From Lentzea nigeriaca (lineage in GTDB: Bacteria > Actinomycetota > Actinomycetes > Mycobacteriales > Pseudonocardiaceae), in assembly GCF_016907955.1 (NCBI RefSeq), contig NZ_JAFBCX010000005.1, positions 186,001 to 250,000 of the forward strand: DNA of 64,000 bases, given 5' to 3'. Below the pieces are notes generated by a model. It worked only from the letters and a program-made list of their open reading frames with translations. It made no database searches and was not told where the DNA came from. How positions within the stretch are numbered: the stretch's first letter is position 1; each line of letters begins with the position of its first letter. The position numbers and the translations under genes are program-made. Below, in pieces: positions 34,419-44,399 of this stretch.

Positions 34419-35050
34419 CCATCCCCTCGCCGGACAACATCTACCCGTTACCGGACATCGCCCGCACGGTGCAGCTGCGGCCGTTGGTGAAGAACCCGCA
34501 GATCGAGATCGGCGAGTACACCTACTACGACGACCCTCATCACGCCGAACAGTTCGAGCAGCGCAACGTGCTCTACAACTTCGGCAACGAAAAGCTGGTC
34601 ATCGGCCGTTACTGCGCATTGGCCGAGGGCGTGCGGTTCATCATGTCCGGCGCCAACCACAACATGGCGGGCGTGTCGACGTTCCCGTTCACGATCTTCG
34701 GTGGCGTGTGGGGCGAGAAGACCCTGGACATCGCACTGGGGGCACCTTCGCGCGGCGACACGGTGGTGGGCAACGACGTCTGGATCGGCTACCAGGCGTT
34801 GATCATGCCGGGGGTGCGGATCGGCAACGGGGCGATCATCGCGGCCGGGTCCGTGGTGGTGTCGGACGTGCCTGCGTACGGGATCGTGGGCGGCAACCCG
34901 GCCGGGCTTATCAGGAAGCGGTACAGCGACGCCGACATCGAACTGCTGGAACGGATCGCGTGGTGGGACTGGCCGGTGGAGAAGGTCACCGAGCACGTGC
35001 GGGTGATCATGGCGGGGACGCCGGCCGAGCTGGCGGCGGTCGCGGAGTGA
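34415..35050 (+). CDS. Vat/CatB-like xenobiotic O-acetyltransferase (left-handed beta-helix)
   Basis: 211 residues. Hexapeptide-repeat text is seen as [22 protein letters not shown], the active-site His block [12 protein letters not shown], and [25 protein letters not shown] coils ending [13 protein letters not shown]. This is the pattern of the streptogramin A (Vat) and xenobiotic (CatB) acetyltransferases, which inactivate antibiotics by O-acetylation; the actual substrate is unknown. GTG start overlaps the ABC exporter stop; its own stop overlaps the next fragment. Confidence 0.9.
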   Translation: MTIPSPDNIYPLPDIARTVQLRPLVKNPQIEIGEYTYYDDPHHAEQFEQRNVLYNFGNEKLVIGRYCALAEGVRFIMSGANHNMAGVSTFPFTIFGGVWGEKTLDIALGAPSRGDTVVGNDVWIGYQALIMPGVRIGNGAIIAAGSVVVSDVPAYGIVGGNPAGLIRKRYSDADIELLERIAWWDWPVEKVTEHVRVIMAGTPAELAAVAE

Positions 35051-35197
35051 GAGCTCTGCTCATCACCGGCCCGGTCGGGGTGGGCAAGACGACGGTGGCC
35101 GAGGCCGTGGGCGACGTGCTCGCAGCGGCCGAGGTCCCGCACGCCGTGATCGACCTCGACTGGCTCAGGTGTTTCCGGCCCAGCCCCGCGGACGAGA
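35047..35197 (+). pseudogene. 5' fragment of a P-loop kinase/AAA gene
   Basis: A GTG overlapping the acetyltransferase stop opens a frame with a Walker A motif LLITGPVGVGKTTVAEAVG and VIDLDWLRCF, as in small P-loop nucleoside kinases and phosphotransferases of actinobacteria. After about 50 residues (SPADE) the similarity stops and an unrelated DUF397-like sequence continues in the same frame. The rest of the kinase is missing, so this looks like the stub left by a recombination event at about 35195. Confidence 0.65.
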
Positions 35198-35340
35198 TGA
35201 AAACGCCATCAGCAACGTCCGATATCAGATTCACGCCCTGGTTCAGGTCCTCCTACAGCCAGCCAAGCGAGAGCGCGTGCGTCGAGATCACGTTCGGAGC
35301 TGGCGAAGGCGGTGTTCGCGACTCCAAGGCGCCTGACTAA
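35198..35340 (+). CDS. DUF397-like fragment
   Basis: From ATG 35198 the frame reads RFTPWFRSSYSQPSESACVE and ends GGVRDSKAPD. This is the DUF397 core (W-x-K/R-SSYS...CVE...VRDSK-x-PDG), a small protein usually paired with an XRE regulator in actinobacteria. The normal C-terminal ten to fifteen residues after PDG are absent and no regulator gene is adjacent. It is fused in frame to the truncated P-loop gene upstream. After it, 35341-35518 shows no gene I can support. Confidence 0.6.
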
Positions 35341-35518
35341 GGCCGCCTGGCTTTCCGTGGAGGCGCCTGGTCTCAGTTCAGGACCTGGTTGAACGACGGA
35401 CTTCACTCCGACGCCATCGTGTCCTGACGAGTTGGGCGCGGCCCGGTGGTGACGGGTCGAGCCATTCGCCAGGCTCAGCCTCAGGTGTGCGAGTGCTCAA
35501 CTGGCCGACAATGGAGGG

Positions 35519-36007
35519 TCAGTCGGACAGGTTGAGAGGCGTGGCGCTCAACGTGCCCGCCAAGAGGTCGCCCACCAAGCTGGGAAGACTGGCGGGGAGA
35601 AGCTTGTCGGTCGTCTGATGGAGTTCGGCAGCCGACCACCAGCGCCGTTCGATCAGTCCGGCTTTCTCGTTCTCGGTGGGCTTGAGCGCGACCTTCGGTG
35701 CTGTGTCGGTGATGCGTGCCAGGAAGACGTGATCGATGCGGTGATGGTCGCGTCCCTTGTAGTGGAACCGTGATTCCCGGATCCACAGCTTGCGTCCCAG
35801 CGCCGGAAGAACGATCCCGGTCTCCTCCGCTACTTCGCGGCGAGCGGCGTCGACCGGCTCCTCGCCCTCGTCCAAGCCACCGCCGGGCAGCTCCCACCAG
35901 TCGTGGCCGCGGTCGTGCGGGTCGCAGGCGTGAACGAGCAGCACACGGTCGTGGGTGTCGAGCAGCAGCACTCGAGCGCCGATGCGTGGGGTGAGGGTGG
36001 TGGACAT
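35519..36007 (-). CDS. NUDIX hydrolase
   Basis: 162 residues. The Nudix box reads GGLDEGEEPVDAARREVAEE followed by TGI, matching G-x5-E-x7-REUxEExGU near residues 42-65. It hydrolyses nucleoside diphosphate derivatives; the exact substrate is unknown. ATG at 36007. The last 25 codons (LLAGTLSATPLNLSD) have a diverged copy at 36687-36765. Confidence 0.88.
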   Translation of the reverse strand: MSTTLTPRIGARVLLLDTHDRVLLVHACDPHDRGHDWWELPGGGLDEGEEPVDAARREVAEETGIVLPALGRKLWIRESRFHYKGRDHHRIDHVFLARITDTAPKVALKPTENEKAGLIERRWWSAAELHQTTDKLLPASLPSLVGDLLAGTLSATPLNLSD

Positions 36008-36180
36008 CCGGCGGGCGTTCCTCGCGGTCGGCTGACTGGGCGGCAGCCTGCGCGAGTGGTGCCGGAGTTCAGAACAGAGTCGGCTCCGGCTCGTTGTGCG
36101 CGTCGACCGCCGTGGTGGGGTCCGACGTTAGCAGCGTCCTGTTTGCGCTCAGCGACAACCGGACGGCGAGTCCTGAATGA

Positions 36181-36351
36181 TCGGTCAACCGCGATCCGTC
36201 CGGCGAGCCTGCACTGGAGATCGTCACGGGCATCTTCGCCCGGAAAGGCGAACGCGACCGCTACGCGGCCGACCACCCTCTCAACTTGCTCTGGAACGCA
36301 TTCGCAGCCGCCAGCCCCACGAGATCCATTCCAGCCGCCCTGCCCGGATAG
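36181..36351 (+). pseudogene. Unrecognised coding fragment with an in-frame stop upstream
   Basis: This frame has coding-like codon use and reads SGEPALEIVTGIFARKGERD and DRYAADHPLNLLWNAFAA up to a TAG at 36349-36351. It has no start codon. The same frame continues upstream beyond a TGA (36178-36180) as VVGSDVSSVLFALSDNRTAS. It is probably the broken C-terminal part of a gene I cannot identify. The surrounding 36008-36466 shows no intact gene. Confidence 0.3.
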
Positions 36352-36466
36352 GAACTGTCGGCCACCATGACCCAGGTCGACGAGCCTGTCGACCGCCCAA
36401 CAATGGAACGGCGCGATCTGCCTGATCGGCTCCCCCATTGCCTGTGACCAGACAGGAAGGCGCAGG

Positions 36467-36664
36467 TTGCCGGCAGGGGCGTCTCGCACGGGTGAATCGG
36501 TCTGTGCATCGGCGGTGCTCATTGCAGAGTGGCAGCGTGACGGGCACTGGCAGCAAGCCACTGACACCCACGCTGAATTCGGGCCCATCGCACGTTGGCT
36601 CGCGCTCGTCGTGCCGGTGCTCGCCGGGCGCCACTCCAGCACCACCTCGTCCTGGCGCACTTGA
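36467..36664 (+). CDS. Small hypothetical protein or gene fragment
   Basis: 65 codons from a TTG at 36467 with AGGAAGG seven bases upstream. It reads VCASAVLIAEWQRDGHWQQ and FGPIARWLALVVPVLAG. I recognise no family. It lies in the eroded stretch between two copies of a NUDIX gene end and may itself be a remnant. Confidence 0.3.
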   Translation: MPAGASRTGESVCASAVLIAEWQRDGHWQQATDTHAEFGPIARWLALVVPVLAGRHSSTTSSWRT

Positions 36665-36686
36665 CTCAGCCCCGCGAGCAGCGGGT

Positions 36687-36765
36687 CAGTCGGACAGGTT
36701 GAGGGGCGTGGTGATCAACGTGCCCGTCAAGAGGCCCAACCAACCTTGGAAGACCAGCCCGCCGC
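36687..36765 (-). pseudogene. Remnant of a second NUDIX gene 3' end
   Basis: On the minus strand this reads QGWLGLLTGTLITTPLNLSD and a stop, matching the last residues of the NUDIX hydrolase at 35519 (VGDLLAGTLSATPLNLSD). The nucleotide similarity to 35520-35598 is evident over about 75 bp, in direct orientation. The rest of the second gene is gone. Confidence 0.65.
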
Positions 36766-36813
36766 GAACGTTGCTCAGGCGTGGTCACGGGTTGGCCCGC
36801 CGCACAGCGAGTT

Positions 36814-37947
36814 TCAGTAGCGACGCCAAGAGATCAGCAGCGCCAGCCACACGATCGCCGCCCCGGCGAAGGCCAGCGCGCCCACACCGAGGGTCGCCAG
36901 CACCGCGCCACCAACGAGCCCGCCTCCCGCGACACCGAGCTGAACGGCAGAGGCGTTCAACGTCAGCACCATGGCGCCATTGCCGGGAAAGGTGTCGAGC
37001 AGCCGGTTCACCTGGGTCGGCGTGAAGGTCCACCCGAAAAGCCCCCACACGACCAGGCAGAGGAACAAGAACACGGCGTCGTGCGCGAACGGGATCACCA
37101 GCAGTGCCACCGCGATGACGAACGTGCTGGTGCGCAACATCTTCCGCCAGCCGAACCGGTCGACGACGAACCCGCCCGCGAGCGTGCCGGCGGTGGTGCC
37201 GATGCCGAAGACCATGAGCGCCGTCGCGATGGTTCCGCTGCCGGTACCGACGTTGTGGCCGACCACGACGGAGATGTAGGTGTAGACGATGAACTCGGCG
37301 GTGACGACCGCGAGTGTCAGCAGCAGGATCGACAGCAACCGCCGATCACCCAGAAACCTGAGCCGTTCCCGCGTGCTCATGACGCTCACGGGCTGGTCGG
37401 CCAATCGGCTGAACCACTGCGCGACCGCGACCACGACTGACGGCACCGCGATCCCGAGCAGCACCGAGCGCCAGCTGACGTACGAGGACGCCACGATGCC
37501 CAGCGGTGCGCCGACGAGCGTCGCGGCGGTGTGTCCGGACGCGACGATCGACAACGCCCGCCCACGTCGCTCCGGGCCGAGGCTGATCGCGCGGGCACCG
37601 GCGTTCGGGAGGTACGCGCACGCACCCAGCGCCGCGATCAACCGGCCGCCCGTCAGCACGACGATCGAGCCGCTCGACGCCGCCACGACGTTGCCGAGCG
37701 CGAACACCACGAGCCCGAGCGCGCACATCGTCCGCTGGGAAAGGCCGCCCGCCAGCACTGCCAGAGCCGGGGCGCCGAAGACGTAGGTGAGGGGGTAGAT
37801 CGCGAGCGTGGCCCCAACAACACCGGGCTCCACCCGGAGGTCGTGGCTGAGCACGGGCAGCACACCGGTCAGGATCGTGCCCTCGACCGCCAGCACGAAC
37901 GCGCCGAAGATCAGCGGAACCAGGCTCAACCATGTCGGATTCCTCAC
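36814..37947 (-). CDS. MFS transporter (arabinose efflux permease / DHA1-like)
   Basis: 377 residues with about twelve hydrophobic helices. N-terminal LIFGAFVLAVEGTILTGVLPVLS, and motif GERRGRALS-like GPERRGRALSIVASGHTAA in the central part of the first half; GWRKMLRTSTF between the halves. This is the DHA1 (AraJ-like) drug or sugar efflux class. It is not near a dedicated regulator. Start ATG at 37947. Confidence 0.88.
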   Translation of the reverse strand: MRNPTWLSLVPLIFGAFVLAVEGTILTGVLPVLSHDLRVEPGVVGATLAIYPLTYVFGAPALAVLAGGLSQRTMCALGLVVFALGNVVAASSGSIVVLTGGRLIAALGACAYLPNAGARAISLGPERRGRALSIVASGHTAATLVGAPLGIVASSYVSWRSVLLGIAVPSVVVAVAQWFSRLADQPVSVMSTRERLRFLGDRRLLSILLLTLAVVTAEFIVYTYISVVVGHNVGTGSGTIATALMVFGIGTTAGTLAGGFVVDRFGWRKMLRTSTFVIAVALLVIPFAHDAVFLFLCLVVWGLFGWTFTPTQVNRLLDTFPGNGAMVLTLNASAVQLGVAGGGLVGGAVLATLGVGALAFAGAAIVWLALLISWRRY

Positions 37948-38031
37948 GCCGGATCAACGAGCGGAGATCGATTCGGTGGCGTCCGAGTGAACTTCCGCGA
38001 CGAATGCTTCCGATCGCGCCACCATGAGCAC

Positions 38032-39912
38032 ATGGAGTACGACCGCTACTGCGACTTGACGATGCGCGGCGGCACGACCAGCGGTGTTGTCTATCCCCTG
38101 GCTGTCGCATCGCTGGCGCGCCATTACGAGTTCAAGCAGATCGGTGGCGCGTCGGCGGGTGCGATCGCCGCGGGCTTCACCGCGGCTGCCGAACGCGGTC
38201 GTGCCTCCGGGGGCTTCGAGAAGCTGGCCGCGCTGATCGACTGGTTCACGTCGGGCTCCGGTGCGGAGCGATGGCGGCTGGCGCAGTTGTTCCAGCCCAC
38301 GGACAAGACGCGGGCGCTGTACCGGATCGTCGTGGCGACCATGCAGAAGCGGGAGACGACGGGGCGCAGTGTGATCTCGTGCCTGTTCTTCGCGTTGCTG
38401 GGCGCGGTGGGGATGCGGGCGAAGACCGTGCTGGCGCTGATGGCGTTGCTGTGGTTGGGCGGGCCGGTGCTGTGGTCGGCGTGGCTCGCGCCCAAGGTTT
38501 ATCCGGCGTGGCTCACGACCGTGGTTCTGCTGCTCGCGTTGGCGTGCGTTGTGTTGGTGCTGTGGCCTTTGCGAGGCAGTTTGCCGTGGATCGGGTGGGT
38601 GTTCGTCGCGGTGCCGCTCGTGCTCGGGCTGGCGTTTTCGCGGCACTACGCGACGGCGGCGGTTGTGCTGCTGGTGTGGCTGGTGCTGACGTTGGCGGCC
38701 GTCAGCGCGCTCACGATCACCTACGGGTATGCCATGCAGCGGTATCTCAGGAACAACGCGCGGTCCATCCACTTCGGACTGATCCCTGGCACCGGGGACT
38801 TCACACCGTCGTGGCTCGACCGGCTGGCCGGGGTGCCGAAATCGACGGGTGTGCCGCCGCTGGCCGACTGGATCGCCGACCGGCTCGACGAGCTGGCCGG
38901 TACCGAGCACGCGTTGACGTTCGGCGATCTCGGCGACATCAATCTCGTGCTGATGACCACCGATCTGTCCGAGGGGCGGCCGCATCGGTTGCCGTTCAAG
39001 GAAAGCTGGCAGTACTGCGAGGAGTGCCTCGCGTACGTGCTGCCGCGCCGGGTCGTCGAGCAGATGAACGGCGCCGAATCCAGAGCCAACTGCCCTCTGC
39101 ACGAGCACATGCCGTTGCGGGAACTGCCCTCGCGCGAACTGCTGCCGGTCGTGGTGGCGGTGCGGATGTCGTTGTCGTTCCCCGGGCTGATCGCCGCCGT
39201 GCCGCTGTGCCGGGACGGGCGCGTGCACTGGTTCTCCGACGGCGGCATCACCAGCAACTTCCCGATCCACTTCTTCGACTCGCTGCTGCCGCGCTGGCCC
39301 ACGTTCGGCCTGAGCCTGCAGCCCTATCCGAACGGCGACACGGCCGAGGTGTGGCTGCCGGAGCAGGACGCGTCGACCAAGGGCACGCGCTACGCGTCGC
39401 TCACGTCGATGCCGCGCTTCCTTCTGTCCATTTTGGACACCTTCCTGGACTGGCGCGACACCATGCAGTCCGCGCTGCCCGGTTACCGCGGCCGCATCGC
39501 GCACGTCCGGCAGGCGGAAGACGAGGGCGGCACGAACCTGTTCATGCCGCCGGCCACGATCAGGCGCCTGGCGTTGCGCGGGCAGCGTGCGGGCGACCTG
39601 CTGCGGGAACGGTTCCAGCAGCAGCAGAACACCGACCGCTACCGCTGGATCCGGCTGCGCATGGCCGTGCGGGAGTACCAGGAGCTCGGTGTGCAGGCCG
39701 AGGACCGCGAGGCGATGTACTCCGAACTGCTCGAACGGTTCGAGATCCCCGAGGAGCTGCACGAGTGGTTCCGCACTCCCCCGGCCGACGGTGATCCGTA
39801 TCGGGAGGAGATCGAGGTCGCGCTGGACCACGTCGGCAGGTTGAAGGACGACGGGCCGTTCGACGGCGTACCGCCGGTGGATCCGGATTTGCGGCTGACA
39901 CCGCCGGAGTAG
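38032..39912 (+). CDS. Patatin-like phospholipase with an inserted membrane region
   Basis: 626 residues. Patatin elements are MRGGTTSGVVYPLAVASLA (oxyanion region), the nucleophile elbow GGASAGAIAAG near residue 40 and the catalytic Asp motif WFSDGGITSNFPIHFF near residue 405. Between them, about residues 120-230, lie four to five hydrophobic segments (LALMALLWLGGPVLWSAWL, LTTVVLLLALACVVLVLW). The protein should therefore be membrane-anchored with the lipase parts on one side. Two CxxC-like pairs occur around residue 325 (YCEECLAY). The role could be lipid remodelling or defence; nothing adjacent decides. Start ATG 38032; a GTG at 37989 is possible. Confidence 0.8.
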   Translation: MEYDRYCDLTMRGGTTSGVVYPLAVASLARHYEFKQIGGASAGAIAAGFTAAAERGRASGGFEKLAALIDWFTSGSGAERWRLAQLFQPTDKTRALYRIVVATMQKRETTGRSVISCLFFALLGAVGMRAKTVLALMALLWLGGPVLWSAWLAPKVYPAWLTTVVLLLALACVVLVLWPLRGSLPWIGWVFVAVPLVLGLAFSRHYATAAVVLLVWLVLTLAAVSALTITYGYAMQRYLRNNARSIHFGLIPGTGDFTPSWLDRLAGVPKSTGVPPLADWIADRLDELAGTEHALTFGDLGDINLVLMTTDLSEGRPHRLPFKESWQYCEECLAYVLPRRVVEQMNGAESRANCPLHEHMPLRELPSRELLPVVVAVRMSLSFPGLIAAVPLCRDGRVHWFSDGGITSNFPIHFFDSLLPRWPTFGLSLQPYPNGDTAEVWLPEQDASTKGTRYASLTSMPRFLLSILDTFLDWRDTMQSALPGYRGRIAHVRQAEDEGGTNLFMPPATIRRLALRGQRAGDLLRERFQQQQNTDRYRWIRLRMAVREYQELGVQAEDREAMYSELLERFEIPEELHEWFRTPPADGDPYREEIEVALDHVGRLKDDGPFDGVPPVDPDLRLTPPE

Positions 39913-39930
39913 GCGGGTTAGCCTGGACTC

Positions 39931-39978
39931 GTGACGCGATTCAGCCACCCCCGACCTGCGGCGGTGGCGCGCGCCTAG
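39931..39978 (+). CDS. Candidate leader peptide upstream of the PheS-like gene
   Basis: A 16-codon frame, GTG to TAG, encodes V/MTRFSHPRPAAVARA. A TAGCCT -10-like box (39919-39924) ends seven bases before the GTG, so the message could be leaderless with translation from its first base, as often seen for actinobacterial attenuator peptides. It has one Phe codon (position 4), three Arg and two Pro. Part of its coding sequence (39948-39956) takes part in the RNA pairing described for the attenuator. Confidence 0.45.
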   Translation: MTRFSHPRPAAVARA

Positions 39979-40033
39979 AACCTTCCCGTCGGTCGGGGGA
40001 CTCCGCATCCCAGCACACCGACCAGAACGGGAA
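39948..40033 (+). promoter_or_regulatory. Candidate RNA attenuator with two exclusive pairings
   Basis: GGTCGGGGG (39991-39999) can pair perfectly with CCCCCGACC (39948-39956) inside the leader peptide frame. Alternatively its GGTCGG pairs with CCGACC (40018-40023), extending by TTCCCGT (39983-39989) with ACGGGAA (40027-40033). The second structure would bury the GGGAAA ribosome binding region just before the ATG at 40039. The two structures exclude each other, as in translation attenuation. Confidence 0.5.
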
Positions 40034-40038
40034 AACCC

Positions 40039-41067
40039 ATGTACCGCACCGATGAACTCGTGCACGCCCTGAACGTCCGCGACCTCACCGACCCCGCTCA
40101 GGGCCCGCACGCGATGCAGCTGCTGATCGCCGAGCTCAAGGCCGCGCTGGACGATCCCGAGGAAGTCCGCCACCACCCGCTCGTTCCCGTCGAGCACAAC
40201 TACGAGCACCTCGGCTATCCCGCGGATGCGATCACCAGGGAAACCCGCTACACCAGGTACGTCAGCGAGACGTGCATGCTGCGCAGCCACACCACGGCGA
40301 TGATCCCGCCCGCGCTCAGGCACGCCACCCCGGACGTGACGCTGATCTGCCCAGGCCTCGTGTACCGCAGGGACACGGTCGACCGCCTGCACACCGGCAC
40401 GCCGCACCAGCTCGACGTCTGGCGGATCTCGCGCCGACCCGAACGGCTCGACGACCTCATCGACAAGGTCGTCACGACGTTGTTGCCCGGCAAGCGATAT
40501 CGCACGATCGACGCGCGGCACCCGTACACCACGCACGGCAAGCAGATCGACGTGAGGCACGACGGCCAGTGGGTGGAGATCGGTGAGTGCGGGCTTGCCG
40601 CGCGGCACGTGCTTAAACACCACCCGTACGGCCTCGCGATGGGTCTCGGTCTGGACCGGGTCCTCATGCTGCGCAAGGGAATCCCGGACATCCGCCTGCT
40701 GCGCAACGCCGATCCGCGCATCGCGGCGCAGATGCTGGACCTGGCCGAGTACCGGCCTGTATCCCGGCATCCGGTCGCGATCAGGGACATCTCGATCATG
40801 GCGGACGACAGCGAGGACGTCGAGACGCTCGGTGACCGGATTCGCGCGCTCGTGCCGGAGGACCTGATCGAGGAGATCACGATTCTGAGCGAGACACCGG
40901 CAGAGGACCTGCCGGACCACGTCCGGAAACGACTGGAAGCCAGGCCAGGTCAGAAGAACGTGCTCATCCGGGTGACGATGAGGGCCCCGGAACGCACCCT
41001 CACCGACCGCGAGACGAACGAGCTGCGGGACCGCCTGCTTCAGGGCTTGCGGGCAACTGCGCCGTAG
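40039..41067 (+). CDS. PheS-like protein with C-terminal ferredoxin-fold anticodon-binding domain
   Basis: 342 residues. It has class II synthetase core features of phenylalanyl-tRNA synthetase alpha: HPLVPVEHNYEHLGYP, TRYVSETCMLRSHTTAMIPP, VEIGECGLAARHVL and GLAMGLGLDRVLMLRKGIPDIR. A C-terminal FDX-ACB-like domain (HPVAIRDISIMADD ... TLTDRETNELRDRLLQGL) resembles that of monomeric or beta-chain PheRS. It stands alone without pheT, so it is more likely a paralog that charges or modifies something else than the main synthetase. The leader sequence suggests it is regulated by amino acid or tRNA supply. Confidence 0.8.
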   Translation: MYRTDELVHALNVRDLTDPAQGPHAMQLLIAELKAALDDPEEVRHHPLVPVEHNYEHLGYPADAITRETRYTRYVSETCMLRSHTTAMIPPALRHATPDVTLICPGLVYRRDTVDRLHTGTPHQLDVWRISRRPERLDDLIDKVVTTLLPGKRYRTIDARHPYTTHGKQIDVRHDGQWVEIGECGLAARHVLKHHPYGLAMGLGLDRVLMLRKGIPDIRLLRNADPRIAAQMLDLAEYRPVSRHPVAIRDISIMADDSEDVETLGDRIRALVPEDLIEEITILSETPAEDLPDHVRKRLEARPGQKNVLIRVTMRAPERTLTDRETNELRDRLLQGLRATAP

Positions 41068-41837
41068 ATGCCGGTGTGGTCCTCGTAGGAGTCCGGGCGC
41101 CACTCGTCCACCGTGACGACGCCCGGCTCCAGCAGTTCGAGCCCCTCGAAGAACCTGGCCACCTCGGCGTGGGTGCGGATGGCGAGCTTGTTGTCCGAGC
41201 TGCTGTAGATCTGGGCGACCTTGCGGGCCTCCGCCGCCTCCTCGTCGGTGAGGTTGTCCCAGGTGGCGTGCGTGATGGCCAGGTAGGAACCGGAGGGAAG
41301 GCCCGCCAGGTACTCGGTCACGGCCTCGTAGGGGTTGTCCGAGTCCGGGACGAAGTGCAGCGCCGCGATGATCAGCACGCCGATCGGACGGGAGAAGTCG
41401 AGCACCTCGCGGGCACCGTTCAGCACCGTGGAGGTCGCGCGCAGGTCGGCGAGGATCGCCGTGGCGTTGGGGTTGTCGGCCAGCAGGGCGTTGCTGTGCG
41501 AGACGGCGACTGGCTCGTAGTCGACGTAGACCACGCGCGCGGACGGGTTGTCGTGCTGCGCGATCTCGTGGACGTTGCCCACGGTCGGGATGCCGGAGCC
41601 CAGGTCGAGGAACTGGTCCACACGAGAGTTGACGAGGTGACGGACGACCCTGCGCAGGAACGAGCGGTTGGCCTGCGCGCTCTGGGCGATGCCGGGGAAG
41701 ATCTGCTCCACCTGCTTGGCCGCGGCGCGGTCGGCTTCGAAGTTGTGCGAGCCGCCCAGGTAGTAGTCGTACATCCGCGCCACGCTCGGACGCGTGACGT
41801 CGACCGTGGACGGAACCCACTTCAGCTGTTCCTTCAC
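41040..41837 (-). CDS. SAM-dependent methyltransferase of the DUF574 (Methyltransf_19) family
   Basis: 265 residues from GTG 41837, which has GATGAGG about nine bases upstream; the frame is open to 41927. Family features: SVARMYDYYLGGSHNFEADR, NRSFLRRVVRHL and QFLDLGSGIPTVGNVHEIAQ, then VVYVDYEPVAVSHS. These proteins are very abundant in actinomycetes and almost absent elsewhere; substrate unknown. Its 3' end overlaps the PheS-like gene by 28 bp; divergent from lon. Confidence 0.92.
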   Translation of the reverse strand: MKEQLKWVPSTVDVTRPSVARMYDYYLGGSHNFEADRAAAKQVEQIFPGIAQSAQANRSFLRRVVRHLVNSRVDQFLDLGSGIPTVGNVHEIAQHDNPSARVVYVDYEPVAVSHSNALLADNPNATAILADLRATSTVLNGAREVLDFSRPIGVLIIAALHFVPDSDNPYEAVTEYLAGLPSGSYLAITHATWDNLTDEEAAEARKVAQIYSSSDNKLAIRTHAEVARFFEGLELLEPGVVTVDEWRPDSYEDHTGIYGAVARKP

Positions 41838-41956
41838 GCCGCGCATCCTCATCCGCGGGCACACGAGTGTCGACCGCCACATGTGTGTTCGCGGCAGGTG
41901 TCGCCGCTGCTCGCTGACAGCGAACACCCAAAGGGAACATCATTACGCTGAAGTTG

Positions 41957-41977
41957 GTTGAGCGGTACAGACTCAAC
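41957..41977 (+). promoter_or_regulatory. HAIR element (HspR box) upstream of lon
   Basis: GTTGAGC-GGTACAG-ACTCAAC is a 7-7-7 inverted repeat close to the HspR consensus CTTGAGT-N7-ACTCAAG. It lies between a TACGCT -10-like box (41944-41949) and the lon ribosome binding site. HspR control of lon is known in Streptomyces, so heat-shock derepression of lon is the expected behaviour here. Confidence 0.82.
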
Positions 41978-41993
41978 TTTGGAGGGTGATGTG

Positions 41994-44342
<2,349 letters not shown>

Positions 44343-44355
44343 GGATTTCTGGACC

Positions 44356-44395
44356 CCTCGTGGGGACAGCAGCGGCCACTGCCGTCCCCACGAGG
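44356..44395 (+). terminator. Intrinsic terminator after lon
   Basis: A 12-bp stem CCTCGTGGGGAC (44356-44367) with GTCCCCACGAGG (44384-44395), extended by pairs in the loop, is followed by CTTTT. It lies 14 bases after the lon stop and just before the end of the convergent secreted-protein gene. Confidence 0.85.
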
Positions 44396-44399
44396 CTTT

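Noticed and set aside
35341..35518. Palindrome-like gttcaggacctggttgaac after the DUF397 fragment
   Set aside because: Arms are only five bases and no insertion-sequence ends or transposase are present.
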